This document shows, piece after piece, positions 6,356 to 13,174 of a stretch of DNA of 21,049 nt. The notes under the pieces were generated by a model. The model was not told the DNA's origin, made no database searches, and saw only the letters and a list, made by a program, of their open reading frames with translations. The stretch comes from JAWVZB01 sp033722375 (GTDB lineage: Bacteria > Actinomycetota > Nitriliruptoria > Nitriliruptorales > Nitriliruptoraceae), in assembly GCA_033722375.1 (NCBI GenBank), contig JAWVZB010000055.1, forward strand, positions 1-21,049, in the 5' to 3' direction. Made by a program: the position numbers and the translations under genes. Positions within the stretch are counted from its first letter, which is position 1. Each line of letters starts with the position of its first letter.

Positions 6356-7572
6356 ACGCCACCCGCCAGCTCGTCGGCGTCGCCGAGACCCATCTCGGCC
6401 ATCACCTCGATCACCTCGTCGACGTCCTTGTCGCCCCGCCCCGACACGGTCAGGACCACCGTCGCGCCGGGGTCGAGGAGCTCGTCCCCCCGGCGGAGCA
6501 GCCAGCCGATGGCGTGCGCAGGCTCGAGCGCGGGGATGATGCCCTCCAGCTCGCTGAGACGTCGGAAGCCGTGCAGCGCCTCTTCGTCGGTCGCGGCGAC
6601 GTAGGTCGCCCGGCCCGTCCGAGCAAGCATGGCGTGCTCGGGTCCGACGCCCGGGTAGTCGAGCCCGGCGGAGATCGAGTGGGCGGGGCGGACCTGTCCG
6701 TCGTCGTCCACGAGCGCGATGGAGCGGGCACCGTGAAGGACGGCCTCTCGGCCCTCGGTCAGGGTCGCGGCGCTGCGGCCGGTCCCGACGCCCTCTCCCG
6801 CCGCCTCGACACCGATCAGGGCCACGTCGTCCTCGTCGATGTAGGTCGCGAACGATCCGATCGCGTTCGAACCACCGCCGACACAGGCGATGACCGCGTC
6901 GGGAAGGTGGCCGCCCCCGACGAGCCGCGAGAACTGTTCGCGGGATTCCTGGCTGATGACCTGCTGGAGCTCGCGAACCAGGGTCGGGAAGGGGTGCGGC
7001 CCCATCGCAGAGCCGAGCAGGTAGTGGGTCTCCTCGACGTTGGTGACCCAGTCGCGCATCGCTTCGTTGATCGCGTCCTTCAGCGTCTTGGTGCCTGCCT
7101 CCACGGGCACCACCTCGGCACCGAGGAGTCGCATGCGGACCACGTTGAGACGCTGTCGCCGGCAGTCCTCGGCACCCATGTAGACGGTGCAGTCCAAGCC
7201 GAAGAGCGCAGCGGCGGTGGCGGTGGCGACGCCGTGCTGCCCGGCGCCCGTCTCGGCGATGACCCGGGGCTTGCCCATCCGCTTGGCGAGCAGCGCCTGA
7301 CCCACCACGTTGTTGAGCTTGTGGCTGCCGGTGTGGGCGAGGTCCTCCCGCTTGAGGTAGGTCTCGACGCCGGCTTCCTCGGAGAGACGTTCTGCGAGGT
7401 AGAGCGGCGTCGGCCGCCCGCCGTACTCGCGGCGGAGGCGGTCGAGCTCGGAGAGGAACCCGGAGTCCTGCCGCGCCCCTTCCCACGCCTGCTCCAGCTC
7501 GTCCAGCGCTGCCGAGAGCGCCTCGGGGATGAACTGCCCGCCGAAGTCACCGAAGTAGCCGGGTCGCGTCAT
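6352..7572 (-). CDS. trpB: Tryptophan synthase beta subunit
   Basis: A 406-residue PLP enzyme that condenses indole with L-serine to tryptophan in the TrpA2B2 complex. The PLP lysine is Lys85 in REDLAHTGSHKLNN, and the phosphate-binding glycine loop is CVGGGSNAIG. The N-terminal GYFGDFGGQFIPE, AETGAGQHGVATAT and SAGLDYPGVGPEHA are canonical. It is of the standard TrpB1 type, coupled to trpA. The ATG start overlaps the trpC stop as ATGA. Nothing is missing or broken. Confidence 0.98.
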   Translation of the reverse strand: MTRPGYFGDFGGQFIPEALSAALDELEQAWEGARQDSGFLSELDRLRREYGGRPTPLYLAERLSEEAGVETYLKREDLAHTGSHKLNNVVGQALLAKRMGKPRVIAETGAGQHGVATATAAALFGLDCTVYMGAEDCRRQRLNVVRMRLLGAEVVPVEAGTKTLKDAINEAMRDWVTNVEETHYLLGSAMGPHPFPTLVRELQQVISQESREQFSRLVGGGHLPDAVIACVGGGSNAIGSFATYIDEDDVALIGVEAAGEGVGTGRSAATLTEGREAVLHGARSIALVDDDGQVRPAHSISAGLDYPGVGPEHAMLARTGRATYVAATDEEALHGFRRLSELEGIIPALEPAHAIGWLLRRGDELLDPGATVVLTVSGRGDKDVDEVIEVMAEMGLGDADELAGGV

Positions 7573-8366
7573 CGTGCGAGCTCCTGCCGTCCGGCCGCCA
7601 CCAGCCGCTCCAGCAACTGCTGGGGATCGTCGCTCGTGACGAGCGCTTCACCGACGAGGACGGCGTCCGCACCCTGCGCGCCGGCCACCGCGACGTCGGC
7701 GGGGCCACGGATCCCGGATTCGGCCACCGCGATGGCCCCGGCCGGGAAGTGGGGTCGCAGCAGCGCGAACGCGTTCCGGTGGACCTCGAAGGTGCGGAGG
7801 TCACGGGCGTTGACCCCGATGATCGTGGCCCCGACGGCCTGGGCCCGTTCCAGCTCGCCGCGGTCGTGCACCTCGACGAGTGCGTCCAGACCGGCCTCGT
7901 CGGTGGCCGCCAGGAGGTCGCGGAGATCGTCGTCATCGAGCGCTGCCACGATGAGCAGGACCGCAGCCGCGCCGGCGCGCCGTGCCTCCCAGATCTGGTA
8001 GGCATCGACCACGAAGTCCTTGCGCAGGGTCGGGAGTCCGCTGCCCGACGCCGCCAACAGATCGTCGAGCGATCCCTCGAAGCGGTCGGGTTCGGTGAGC
8101 ACCGAGATGGCGGCAGCACCCCCCGCCCCGTACCGCGCCGCCTGCTCCGCGGCGTCGAGGTCGGGTGCCAGCGCCCCTTTCGACGGGCTGGCGCGCTTGA
8201 TCTCGGCGATCACCCCGACCCCGTCGGCCGCCAACGCATCTGCGAAGGACGGAGGCAGGGCCGCGCTGCGCGCCGCCTGGACGAGCTCCTCGTCGGGGGT
8301 CCGCGCTCGTGCGGCCTCGACTCGACGGTGGGCGCCGTCGAGCAGCTCGTCGAGGAAGGTGGACAC
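7569..8366 (-). CDS. trpC: Indole-3-glycerol phosphate synthase
   Basis: A 265-residue TIM-barrel enzyme that closes the indole ring from CdRP. Diagnostic motifs: VIAEIKRASPSKG (catalytic Lys57 region), SVLTEPDRFEGS, LRKDFVVDAYQI, LVEVHDRGELERA, GVNARDLRTFEV (Ala where Asn is more usual in the GINNRNL-type motif) and AVAESGIRGPADV. The GTG start at 8366 gives the usual N-terminus (STFLDELLDGAHRRV). A 49-nt gap separates it from the M28 peptidase gene, one of the two gaps in this operon not closed by a 4-bp overlap if hisI's upstream edge is excluded. It is not fused to trpF. Confidence 0.97.
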   Translation of the reverse strand: MSTFLDELLDGAHRRVEAARARTPDEELVQAARSAALPPSFADALAADGVGVIAEIKRASPSKGALAPDLDAAEQAARYGAGGAAAISVLTEPDRFEGSLDDLLAASGSGLPTLRKDFVVDAYQIWEARRAGAAAVLLIVAALDDDDLRDLLAATDEAGLDALVEVHDRGELERAQAVGATIIGVNARDLRTFEVHRNAFALLRPHFPAGAIAVAESGIRGPADVAVAGAQGADAVLVGEALVTSDDPQQLLERLVAAGRQELAR

Positions 8367-8415
8367 GGTGGGCTTCCGGCTGGACGGCGGCATCGTACGG
8401 GGCGGGGACCGGGCG

Positions 8416-9426
8416 CTACGACCCCGCCTCGAGGCCATCCTGGTCGTCGTCGGCCAGCGAGCGCACGAAGGCGAGGGCCAGCCGACCGGCCCGGTCGAGG
8501 TCTCCCACCCGCAGGTGCTCCGCCGTGTCCGCGGGCGAGTGGTAGCGGCCGTCGATGCCGGTCCACAGGAACGCTGCCGGCACGCCCCGCCGTGCGAACG
8601 GCCCGTGGTCGCTGACGTCTCCCTCGGCCCGCACCTGCACACCGGGGATCTCGTGCTCGTGCGCGAGGTCGTGGAGCCGTTGCGCCAGGAGGTCGGGGCC
8701 CTGCGGGTACCAGCACACACAGAGGATGTCCCCGTTGCCCACCATGTCGATGCTGAGCATCGCCATCACTCGGCTGGTGGCGGCGGCCATGGCCTCGGAG
8801 CCGATGTGGTGCTGACGGGGCGTGGAGGGTTGCAGCTCTTCTGCCCCGAACCCGACCAGGACGACGGCGACGGGAAGGTCGCCGGTCTCGTCGGCGAGCT
8901 CCTCCGCGAGCGCCACGAGGACGCCGACTCCCGAGGCGTTGTCGTTCGCGCCGGGGCTGTCGGCGACGGTGTCGAGATGCGCGCCGATCACCACCTGCGG
9001 ACGGTCGCGGGAGCGGCCGATCGTGGCGACGACGTTGGCGCTCTCGCCGCCCTGCGGGAGCGCGAAGGGCTCCCCACGAACGTCCCACCCCGCGGCGCCC
9101 AACGCTTCCTGGAGCTTGCGTCGTGCCGCAGCGTCTGCCTCGGAGCCTGCGGGGCGTGGCCCGGCAGCCGCGAGCTCTGCGGCGAAGGCGATCGCGCGGT
9201 CGGCGTCGAACTGCCCTCGCACGGCGGTCGGCGACGGCGAGGGCGTGGGCGACGGCGTCGGTGATGGCGTGGGGGACGCGGCCGGCGAAGCCGATGGCGA
9301 TGGTCCCGTGAGCCGCTGTGCCGCCTCGGGCGACGGCGAGGGCGACGTCGTGGCGGTTCCGGATGTGCAGCCGGCGACCATGATGGCGATGGCCGCCAGC
9401 AGCCGTCCGCGCCGTCGGAGGCTCAG
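8416..9426 (-). CDS. M28-family zinc aminopeptidase lipoprotein within the trp operon
   Basis: Secreted metallopeptidase with the M28 co-catalytic zinc ligands in order: VVIGAHLDTVADS, SPGANDNASGVGV, GFGAEEL, LSIDMVGNG and DGRYHSPADT. The N-terminus is a lipoprotein signal: three Arg, a hydrophobic run, then MVAGC with lipobox Cys20, followed by a Pro/Ser/Thr linker (about 30-70). The only ATG near the lipobox (9381) would leave just four residues before the Cys, too short to export. Extending the frame gives a complete signal peptide beginning at CTG 9426, which overlaps the trpE stop as CTGA and has GGAG about 5 nt upstream. No ATG, GTG or TTG occurs in frame over the stretch I inspected above it. 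Family certain; CTG start inferred. Substrate unknown. This operon slot often holds a small Trp-operon membrane protein in other Actinomycetota. Confidence 0.87.
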   Translation of the reverse strand: MSLRRRGRLLAAIAIMVAGCTSGTATTSPSPSPEAAQRLTGPSPSASPAASPTPSPTPSPTPSPSPTAVRGQFDADRAIAFAAELAAAGPRPAGSEADAAARRKLQEALGAAGWDVRGEPFALPQGGESANVVATIGRSRDRPQVVIGAHLDTVADSPGANDNASGVGVLVALAEELADETGDLPVAVVLVGFGAEELQPSTPRQHHIGSEAMAAATSRVMAMLSIDMVGNGDILCVCWYPQGPDLLAQRLHDLAHEHEIPGVQVRAEGDVSDHGPFARRGVPAAFLWTGIDGRYHSPADTAEHLRVGDLDRAGRLALAFVRSLADDDQDGLEAGS

Positions 9427-10898
9427 AGCGTCTCCGCGGCCTTGACCGCCGTGAGGAGGGCCTGCGCCTTGTTGCGGGTCTCGGCCTCCTCGGCCTCCGG
9501 GGTGCTGTCAGCGACGATGCCGGCCCCGGCTTGGACGTAGGCCACGCCGTCCTTGACAAGCACGGTCCGGATCGCGATGCAGGTATCGAGGTTCCCGGAG
9601 AAGTCGACGTAGCCCACCGCCCCGGAGTAGACGCCGCGGCGGGTCGGTTCGAGCTCGTCGATGATCTGCATCGCCCGCACCTTCGGGGCACCGGAGACGG
9701 TTCCGGCCGGGAACACTGCCCGGAGCACGTCGACCGGTCCGAGGCCGTCCCGGAGCTTGCCCGTCACGGAGCTGACGAGGTGCATGACATGGCTGTAGCG
9801 CTCGATGCCCATCATGTCGTCGACGCTGACGGTCCCCACCTCGCAGACCCGGCCGAGGTCGTTGCGTCCGAGGTCGACCAGCATGATGTGTTCGGCACGT
9901 TCCTTGGCGTCGGCGATCAGCTCGCGCTCGAGCTCCCGGTCCTCCTTCGGGGTGGCACCCCGCGGCCGGGTGCCGGCGATCGGCCAGGTCTCGACGTTGT
10001 CGCCGTGCACCTGGACGAGCGCCTCCGGGGAGGATCCGACGACGTGCAGGTCGCCGGTGTCGATCAGGAACAGGTAGGGCGACGGGTTGATGACACGCAG
10101 AACCCGGTAGAGATCGAACGGGTCTGCCGCGCTCTCGAGCGCGAACCGCTGGGAGAGCACGGTCTGGAAGGTGTCCCCGGCTCGGATGTGCTCCTTGACC
10201 ACCTCGACCAGTTCGGCGTAGCGCCCGGGTTCGAGGTTCGACGCCGCGTCGGTGTGGACATCCTGTTCGGGAGGAGCGACGGGCCGGCCCGGCGGGGCGG
10301 TGGTCGCGAGCTTCTCGACCAGGGAATCGGTCCGTGCGACCGCCTCGTCGTACTGGGTTCCCGGATCGTCGCTGACGACGACGTTGGTCACCACCGTCAT
10401 CACCTGGCGGAGGTGGTCGAGCGCGACGACGTGTCGGGGGAAGATCATGACGACGTCGTCGACCCCGAGGTCGTCCTCGCCGCTGTCCGGCAGGTCCTCG
10501 ATCTCGCGGACCGCGTCGTAGCCGACGTAGCCGACCGCCCCGCCGTGCAACGGCACGTCCAGCAGGCCGATGGGAGCATGCAGCGCCCGGGTGGCCCGGT
10601 CGAGGGCATCGAGCGGGCCGTCGGCGTCGGACGCCGCCGCGGGCGGGTCACCTTCCCAGGTCACGTCGCCCCCCCGCCCCCGCAGGACGAGGAAGGGGTC
10701 GGCGCCGACGAACGAGTAGCGTCCCCACCGTTCGCCGTGCTCGGCGGACTCCAGGAGGAACGTCGGGCCCTCGCCGGCCAGCTTCGCGTACACCGACAGC
10801 GGCGTCTCCAGATCCGAGAGGACCTCGCGCCACACGGGGACGCTGCCGTGCTGCTCGGCGAGCGCGATGAACTCGTCGCGGGCGGGGCGCACCGTCAT
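9423..10898 (-). CDS. trpE: Anthranilate synthase component I
   Basis: A 491-residue chorismate-binding enzyme making anthranilate from chorismate with a TrpG amidotransferase partner, which is not in this window. PIAGTRPRGAT marks TrpE rather than PabB. The catalytic C-terminal half shows HIMLVDLGRNDLGRV, MHLVSSVTGKL, FPAGTVSGAPKVRAM and RRGVYSGAVGY. The tryptophan feedback site appears intact: LLESAE near the N-terminus and NPSPYLFLID. The ATG start at 10898 overlaps the hisI stop as ATGA; the frame is open further upstream inside hisI, but that extension lacks TrpE similarity. Control is probably at the hisI promoter plus allosteric inhibition. No attenuator can fit at this overlapping junction. 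Confidence 0.97.
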   Translation of the reverse strand: MTVRPARDEFIALAEQHGSVPVWREVLSDLETPLSVYAKLAGEGPTFLLESAEHGERWGRYSFVGADPFLVLRGRGGDVTWEGDPPAAASDADGPLDALDRATRALHAPIGLLDVPLHGGAVGYVGYDAVREIEDLPDSGEDDLGVDDVVMIFPRHVVALDHLRQVMTVVTNVVVSDDPGTQYDEAVARTDSLVEKLATTAPPGRPVAPPEQDVHTDAASNLEPGRYAELVEVVKEHIRAGDTFQTVLSQRFALESAADPFDLYRVLRVINPSPYLFLIDTGDLHVVGSSPEALVQVHGDNVETWPIAGTRPRGATPKEDRELERELIADAKERAEHIMLVDLGRNDLGRVCEVGTVSVDDMMGIERYSHVMHLVSSVTGKLRDGLGPVDVLRAVFPAGTVSGAPKVRAMQIIDELEPTRRGVYSGAVGYVDFSGNLDTCIAIRTVLVKDGVAYVQAGAGIVADSTPEAEEAETRNKAQALLTAVKAAETL

Positions 10899-11230
10899 CC
10901 GTCTGCCGCCAGTCCGCGGTGGAAGCAGGTCCGCTCGCCGGTGTGGCAGGCGACGCCGTCGCCGATGTCGACCTGCACCAACAGCGCGTCCGCGTCGCAG
11001 TCGACGTGGATCGCCCGCACCGTCTGGGTGTTGCCCGAGGTCTCGCCCTTGTGCCACAGCTCACCCCTGGACCGGGACCAGAAGTGGGTCTCGCCGGTCT
11101 GCAGGGTGCGCTCGAGAGCCTGCGCGTTCATGTAGGCCAGCGTGAGCACCTCGCCGGTGTCGTACTGCTGGACGATGGCGGGCACGAGTCCACGGTCGTC
11201 GAAGCGGACGTCGTCGGGGTTCACAGCCAT
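10895..11230 (-). CDS. hisI: Phosphoribosyl-AMP cyclohydrolase
   Basis: A 111-residue enzyme opening the purine ring of phosphoribosyl-AMP in histidine synthesis. Diagnostic motifs: VPAIVQQYDTGEVLTLAYMN, FWSRSRGELWHKGETSGN, the metal site HVDCDADALL and CHTGERTCFHR with the zinc cysteines (Cys78, Cys95, Cys102). It is the single-function form, without a HisE domain. It is the first gene of the trp-type operon and overlaps trpE by 4 bp. In many Actinomycetota hisI follows hisF directly; here it is over 4 kb away and starts its own unit. The ATG at 11230 faces the LOG-like gene across a 92-bp divergent intergenic region. Confidence 0.96.
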   Translation of the reverse strand: MAVNPDDVRFDDRGLVPAIVQQYDTGEVLTLAYMNAQALERTLQTGETHFWSRSRGELWHKGETSGNTQTVRAIHVDCDADALLVQVDIGDGVACHTGERTCFHRGLAADG

Positions 11231-11322
11231 GGTGCCCCCGGGCGGTCGGTGCGGCGGGCGGGCGCGAGCGGGGCGGAGGGTAGCGCCGGCCAGTAGTTTC
11301 CCGGTCGCGTGGAGGTCGCATC
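11231..11322. promoter_or_regulatory. Divergent intergenic region between hisI and the LOG-like gene
   Basis: This 92-bp GC-rich spacer must hold the promoters for the hisI-trp unit (minus) and the LOG-like gene (plus). A possible -10 (TAGTTT, 11294-11299) precedes the plus-strand gene, with GGAGG at 11311-11315 as its ribosome binding site. I see no convincing -35, leader peptide or attenuator hairpin. Confidence 0.35.
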
Positions 11323-11790
11323 GTGGTGGACCAGGTCTACATCGGAGTGGTCGGCGCCGGCGGTCCGGACGCCGACGTCGACACCGCTCGAGCTGTCGGG
11401 CGCGAGGTCGCCGGAGCCGGAGCCGTCCTCGTCTGCGGCGGGCTCGGCGGCGTGATGGAAGCCGCAGCGAGCGGGGCGCAGGAAGCCGGCGGGCTGACCG
11501 TGGGGCTGCTGCCGGGAGGCGACCGCGAAGCGGCGAACCCGTATCTGAGCGTGGTGATCCCGACCGGATTGGGCGAGCTCCGCAACGGCCTCATCGTCCG
11601 TGCGTCGGACGCACTGATCGCGGTCGGCGGCCGCTACGGGACGCTGTCCGAGGTGGCGTTCGCGCTCAAGACCGGCGTGCCCGTCGTCAGCCTCGACTCC
11701 TGGCGTCCCGGCGATGACGTCGTCACGTCCGGCGATCCGGCCGAGGCCGTCCGGCTCGCTCTCGACCTCGCGCGGCCGGACACGGCCTGA
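11323..11790 (+). CDS. SLOG/TIGR00725-like nucleotide-binding protein
   Basis: A 155-residue Rossmann-type protein of the LOG/DprA superfamily, TIGR00725-like. It has an N-terminal glycine motif (IGVVGAGGPD), VLVCGGLGGVMEAAASGA at about 35-52, and VGGRYGTLSEVAFALKTG at about 101-118, the counterpart of the PGGxGTxxE motif of LOG phosphoribohydrolases. The exact PGGxGT triad is altered (GGRYGT), so cytokinin-type hydrolase activity should not be assumed; nucleotide binding is the safer prediction. The GTG start at 11323 (a second GTG follows at 11326) has GGAGG 7 nt upstream. It diverges from hisI and is followed, 88 bp on, by the unknown 104-aa gene. Function unknown. Confidence 0.8.
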   Translation: MVDQVYIGVVGAGGPDADVDTARAVGREVAGAGAVLVCGGLGGVMEAAASGAQEAGGLTVGLLPGGDREAANPYLSVVIPTGLGELRNGLIVRASDALIAVGGRYGTLSEVAFALKTGVPVVSLDSWRPGDDVVTSGDPAEAVRLALDLARPDTA

Positions 11791-11878
11791 CCCGAGGTCG
11801 GCGACTCGACGCTTGACGGTGGGCGGGTGCCGGGAGCAGACTCAGGCGGTCGGGGGCCAGAGACGACGGGAGCGCATC

Positions 11879-12193
11879 ATGGGTATCGAGGTCAGCTACT
11901 GGGATCGCCGCGACGAGGCGGACCGCAACGAGTTCGGGACCGCCGCGTACGAGCTGTGCCGGGCGCAGAAGATCATCGACGGTGTGGAGGACAGCCGGTT
12001 CTACTGGCGCAACACCGATTCGCTGGTCATCCAGGTCCAGACGTCGAAGAACGTCGACTGGTCGACGCCGGATCCGAAGGTGGCCGCGAGCCTGTTCCGG
12101 CTGGGCGACCTCGGGCGCCAGACGCACCAGGAGACCTGGATGGATCCGTCGCTCGGCGTGGAGAGCTACCGCGTGGCGGGGCGCCTCGACTGA
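11879..12193 (+). CDS. Small protein of unknown function (104 aa)
   Basis: Not recognised. It is a soluble, charged 104-residue protein with no signal peptide or membrane segment. The sequence is mixed alpha/beta in character: helical middle (AAYELCRAQKIIDGV), strands FYWRNTDSLVIQVQT, and a C-terminal segment rich in Trp, Asp and Gln. The ATG at 11879 has GGGAG 6 nt upstream. It follows the LOG-like gene on the same strand. Its stop lies just outside the inserted cassette; before that insertion it would have converged with hisF with only 5 nt between stop codons. The good start signal and GC-biased third positions support a real gene. Confidence 0.72.
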   Translation: MGIEVSYWDRRDEADRNEFGTAAYELCRAQKIIDGVEDSRFYWRNTDSLVIQVQTSKNVDWSTPDPKVAASLFRLGDLGRQTHQETWMDPSLGVESYRVAGRLD

Positions 12194-12201
12194 CGGGCTC
12201 A

Positions 12202-12209
12202 GCCGGGCG
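12202..12209. repeat. Left target-site duplication of the cassette
   Basis: GCCGGGCG immediately outside the left terminal inverted repeat is repeated directly at 15376-15383 outside the right one. The identity extends to 16 bp (CTCAGCCGGGCGTGAG) at 12198-12213 and 15372-15387, because CTCA and TGAG flank both copies. Confidence 0.75.
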
Positions 12210-12247
12210 TGAGTACGGCAGCGGGGTGAGGTGCTCGGGTGGTAACT
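12210..12247 (+). repeat. Left terminal inverted repeat of the cassette
   Basis: The 38-bp left end matches the reverse complement of 15339-15375. The outer 23 bp (TGAG followed by TACGGCAGCGGGGTGAGGT) are identical; then CGGGTGG and AACT also match, with one 1-nt indel and two substitutions between. Between this repeat and the regulator stop (12396) lies about 150 bp without a gene, holding a subterminal repeat copy at 12337-12348. Confidence 0.85.
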
Positions 12248-12336
12248 GACAACGGGTGAGAGAGGTTTGGCCGCACCGGTGTCCCGGCACGGTACTTCGG
12301 CCTCACAGCCGTAGGCGATAGCCGTCTACGACTCGT

Positions 12337-12348
12337 GCGAACTGTCGC
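12337..12348 (+). repeat. Subterminal 12-mer repeat, left copy
   Basis: GCGAACTGTCGC lies 127 bp inside the left end. Its inverted counterpart (one substitution) lies at 15243-15254, 121 bp inside the right end. The context also partly matches (CTC two bases before, G one base after). It may be a protein-binding site or a relic of common ancestry of the two ends. Confidence 0.55.
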
Positions 12349-12395
12349 AGTTGAGCTGTGGGATTGGCCTGCCCCGTAGCACCGTTGCGGGCGGG

Positions 12396-13103
12396 TCAGC
12401 TGGGGCCGTTCTCAGGCCGGAAGCGTTCGTCCTCATGTTGCGGTACTGCACCGCGAGGAAGGGGTTGGAGCGGGGGGCAGAAGAGTTCGGTGAACTTCTG
12501 TGCGGTCTGTAGGTCGTCGGGGTCCAGGTCCACCTCGTCGACTGCATCGCTGCGCGGGATGGCGCCGGACGCGATGCCAAGCAGGGTGGGACTGTCGGCG
12601 GTCACGCGCAGTTGGGGTTCGGGATCTGGTTCGGTGCGGACAGCCAGCCGGCCGTTCGAGATGCCCAGCGGCAGCCTCTGGCCATCGACGATGAGTTCCA
12701 CGGTCATGTCGGGACTCATCCTGTCGGTGAGCCCGAGCGCGTCGAGTGCGAGGGCGAGCCACTCCACGCGGAACTGGTCATCTCCGGGACCCGACTGCAT
12801 CCATCGGCCGCCCCAGCGGATGAGCGATTCGATCGTGGGTCGAAGTTCGTGGCCGGCGTCGGTGAGTTCGTACACCGTGCTGGCTGCTGGAGCCGGCAGT
12901 TCCCGCCGGGTCACGATCCCGTCCGCTTGTAGTTGCCGAAGGCGCTCGCTCAGCAGGTTGGTGGCGATGCCAGGTAGCCCCTCTTGCAGGTCGGTGAACC
13001 GTCTGGGCCCCAGGAGCAGTTCACGGATGACCAGCAGGGTCCAGCGGTGACCGATGCGATCGAGCGCTCGGGCGAGGGCGCAGTACTGGTCATAGGAGCG
13101 CAA
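12396..13103 (-). CDS. HxlR-family regulator with C-terminal SCP2-like domain (cassette)
   Basis: A 235-residue transcription factor. The N-terminal winged helix (about 8-95) is of HxlR/DUF24 type: YCALARALDRIGHRWTLLVI, RELLLGPRRFTDLQEGL, LSERLRQLQADGIV and VYELTDAGHEL. Cys8 sits where HxlR sensors often carry a conserved cysteine. The C-terminal part (about 125-220) looks like an SCP2/sterol-carrier fold (MTVELIVDGQRLPLGISNGR, LRVTADSPTLLGIASG), a likely pocket for a hydrophobic ligand. The TTG start at 13103 is supported by GGGGAGG 7 nt upstream. It diverges from the first hydrolase across 71 bp holding a candidate operator, so it probably regulates itself and the hydrolases. The ligand is unknown. 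Confidence 0.88.
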   Translation of the reverse strand: MRSYDQYCALARALDRIGHRWTLLVIRELLLGPRRFTDLQEGLPGIATNLLSERLRQLQADGIVTRRELPAPAASTVYELTDAGHELRPTIESLIRWGGRWMQSGPGDDQFRVEWLALALDALGLTDRMSPDMTVELIVDGQRLPLGISNGRLAVRTEPDPEPQLRVTADSPTLLGIASGAIPRSDAVDEVDLDPDDLQTAQKFTELFCPPLQPLPRGAVPQHEDERFRPENGPS

Positions 13104-13174
13104 GAGTGGGCCTCCCCTTTAGTATCTGTTGCTGCTACTTTACTTTATCTAGTAATGGGTCACCGGGAGGATGC
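13104..13174. promoter_or_regulatory. Divergent promoter region with candidate HxlR operator
   Basis: This AT-rich spacer separates the regulator from hydrolase 1. TTACT (13140-13144) and AGTAA (13151-13155) form an inverted repeat with a 6-nt spacer, resembling the ACT...AGT-type operators reported for DUF24/HxlR proteins. A further TAGTA occurs at 13120-13124. GGGAGG at 13165-13170 is the hydrolase ribosome binding site, and GGGGAGG (plus-strand CCTCCCC at 13111-13117) serves the regulator. Confidence 0.5.

Noticed and set aside
6514..8001. Long plus-strand open frame opposite trpB and trpC.
   Set aside because: It has no domain similarity, is rich in Arg, Gly and Asp, and mirrors strongly conserved enzymes on the minus strand.
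9215..9300. Tandem GGCGACGGCGTC-like repeat as a non-coding repeat array.
   Set aside because: It is the coding sequence of the Pro/Ser/Thr-rich linker of the M28 lipoprotein and needs no other explanation.
9531..11135. Long plus-strand open frame opposite trpE and hisI.
   Set aside because: Antisense shadow caused by GC-biased codons; no start signal and no recognisable protein.
10870..11322. Tryptophan attenuator or T-box before trpE.
   Set aside because: trpE overlaps hisI by 4 bp, and the 92 bp before hisI contain no Trp-rich leader peptide, T-box core or terminator-antiterminator pair that I can see.
13106..13174. Longer N-terminus of the first cassette hydrolase starting at GTG 13106.
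   Set aside because: The added residues are Cys/Ser-rich and unlike the family, the region is the AT-rich promoter spacer, and GGGAGG sits correctly for ATG 13175.
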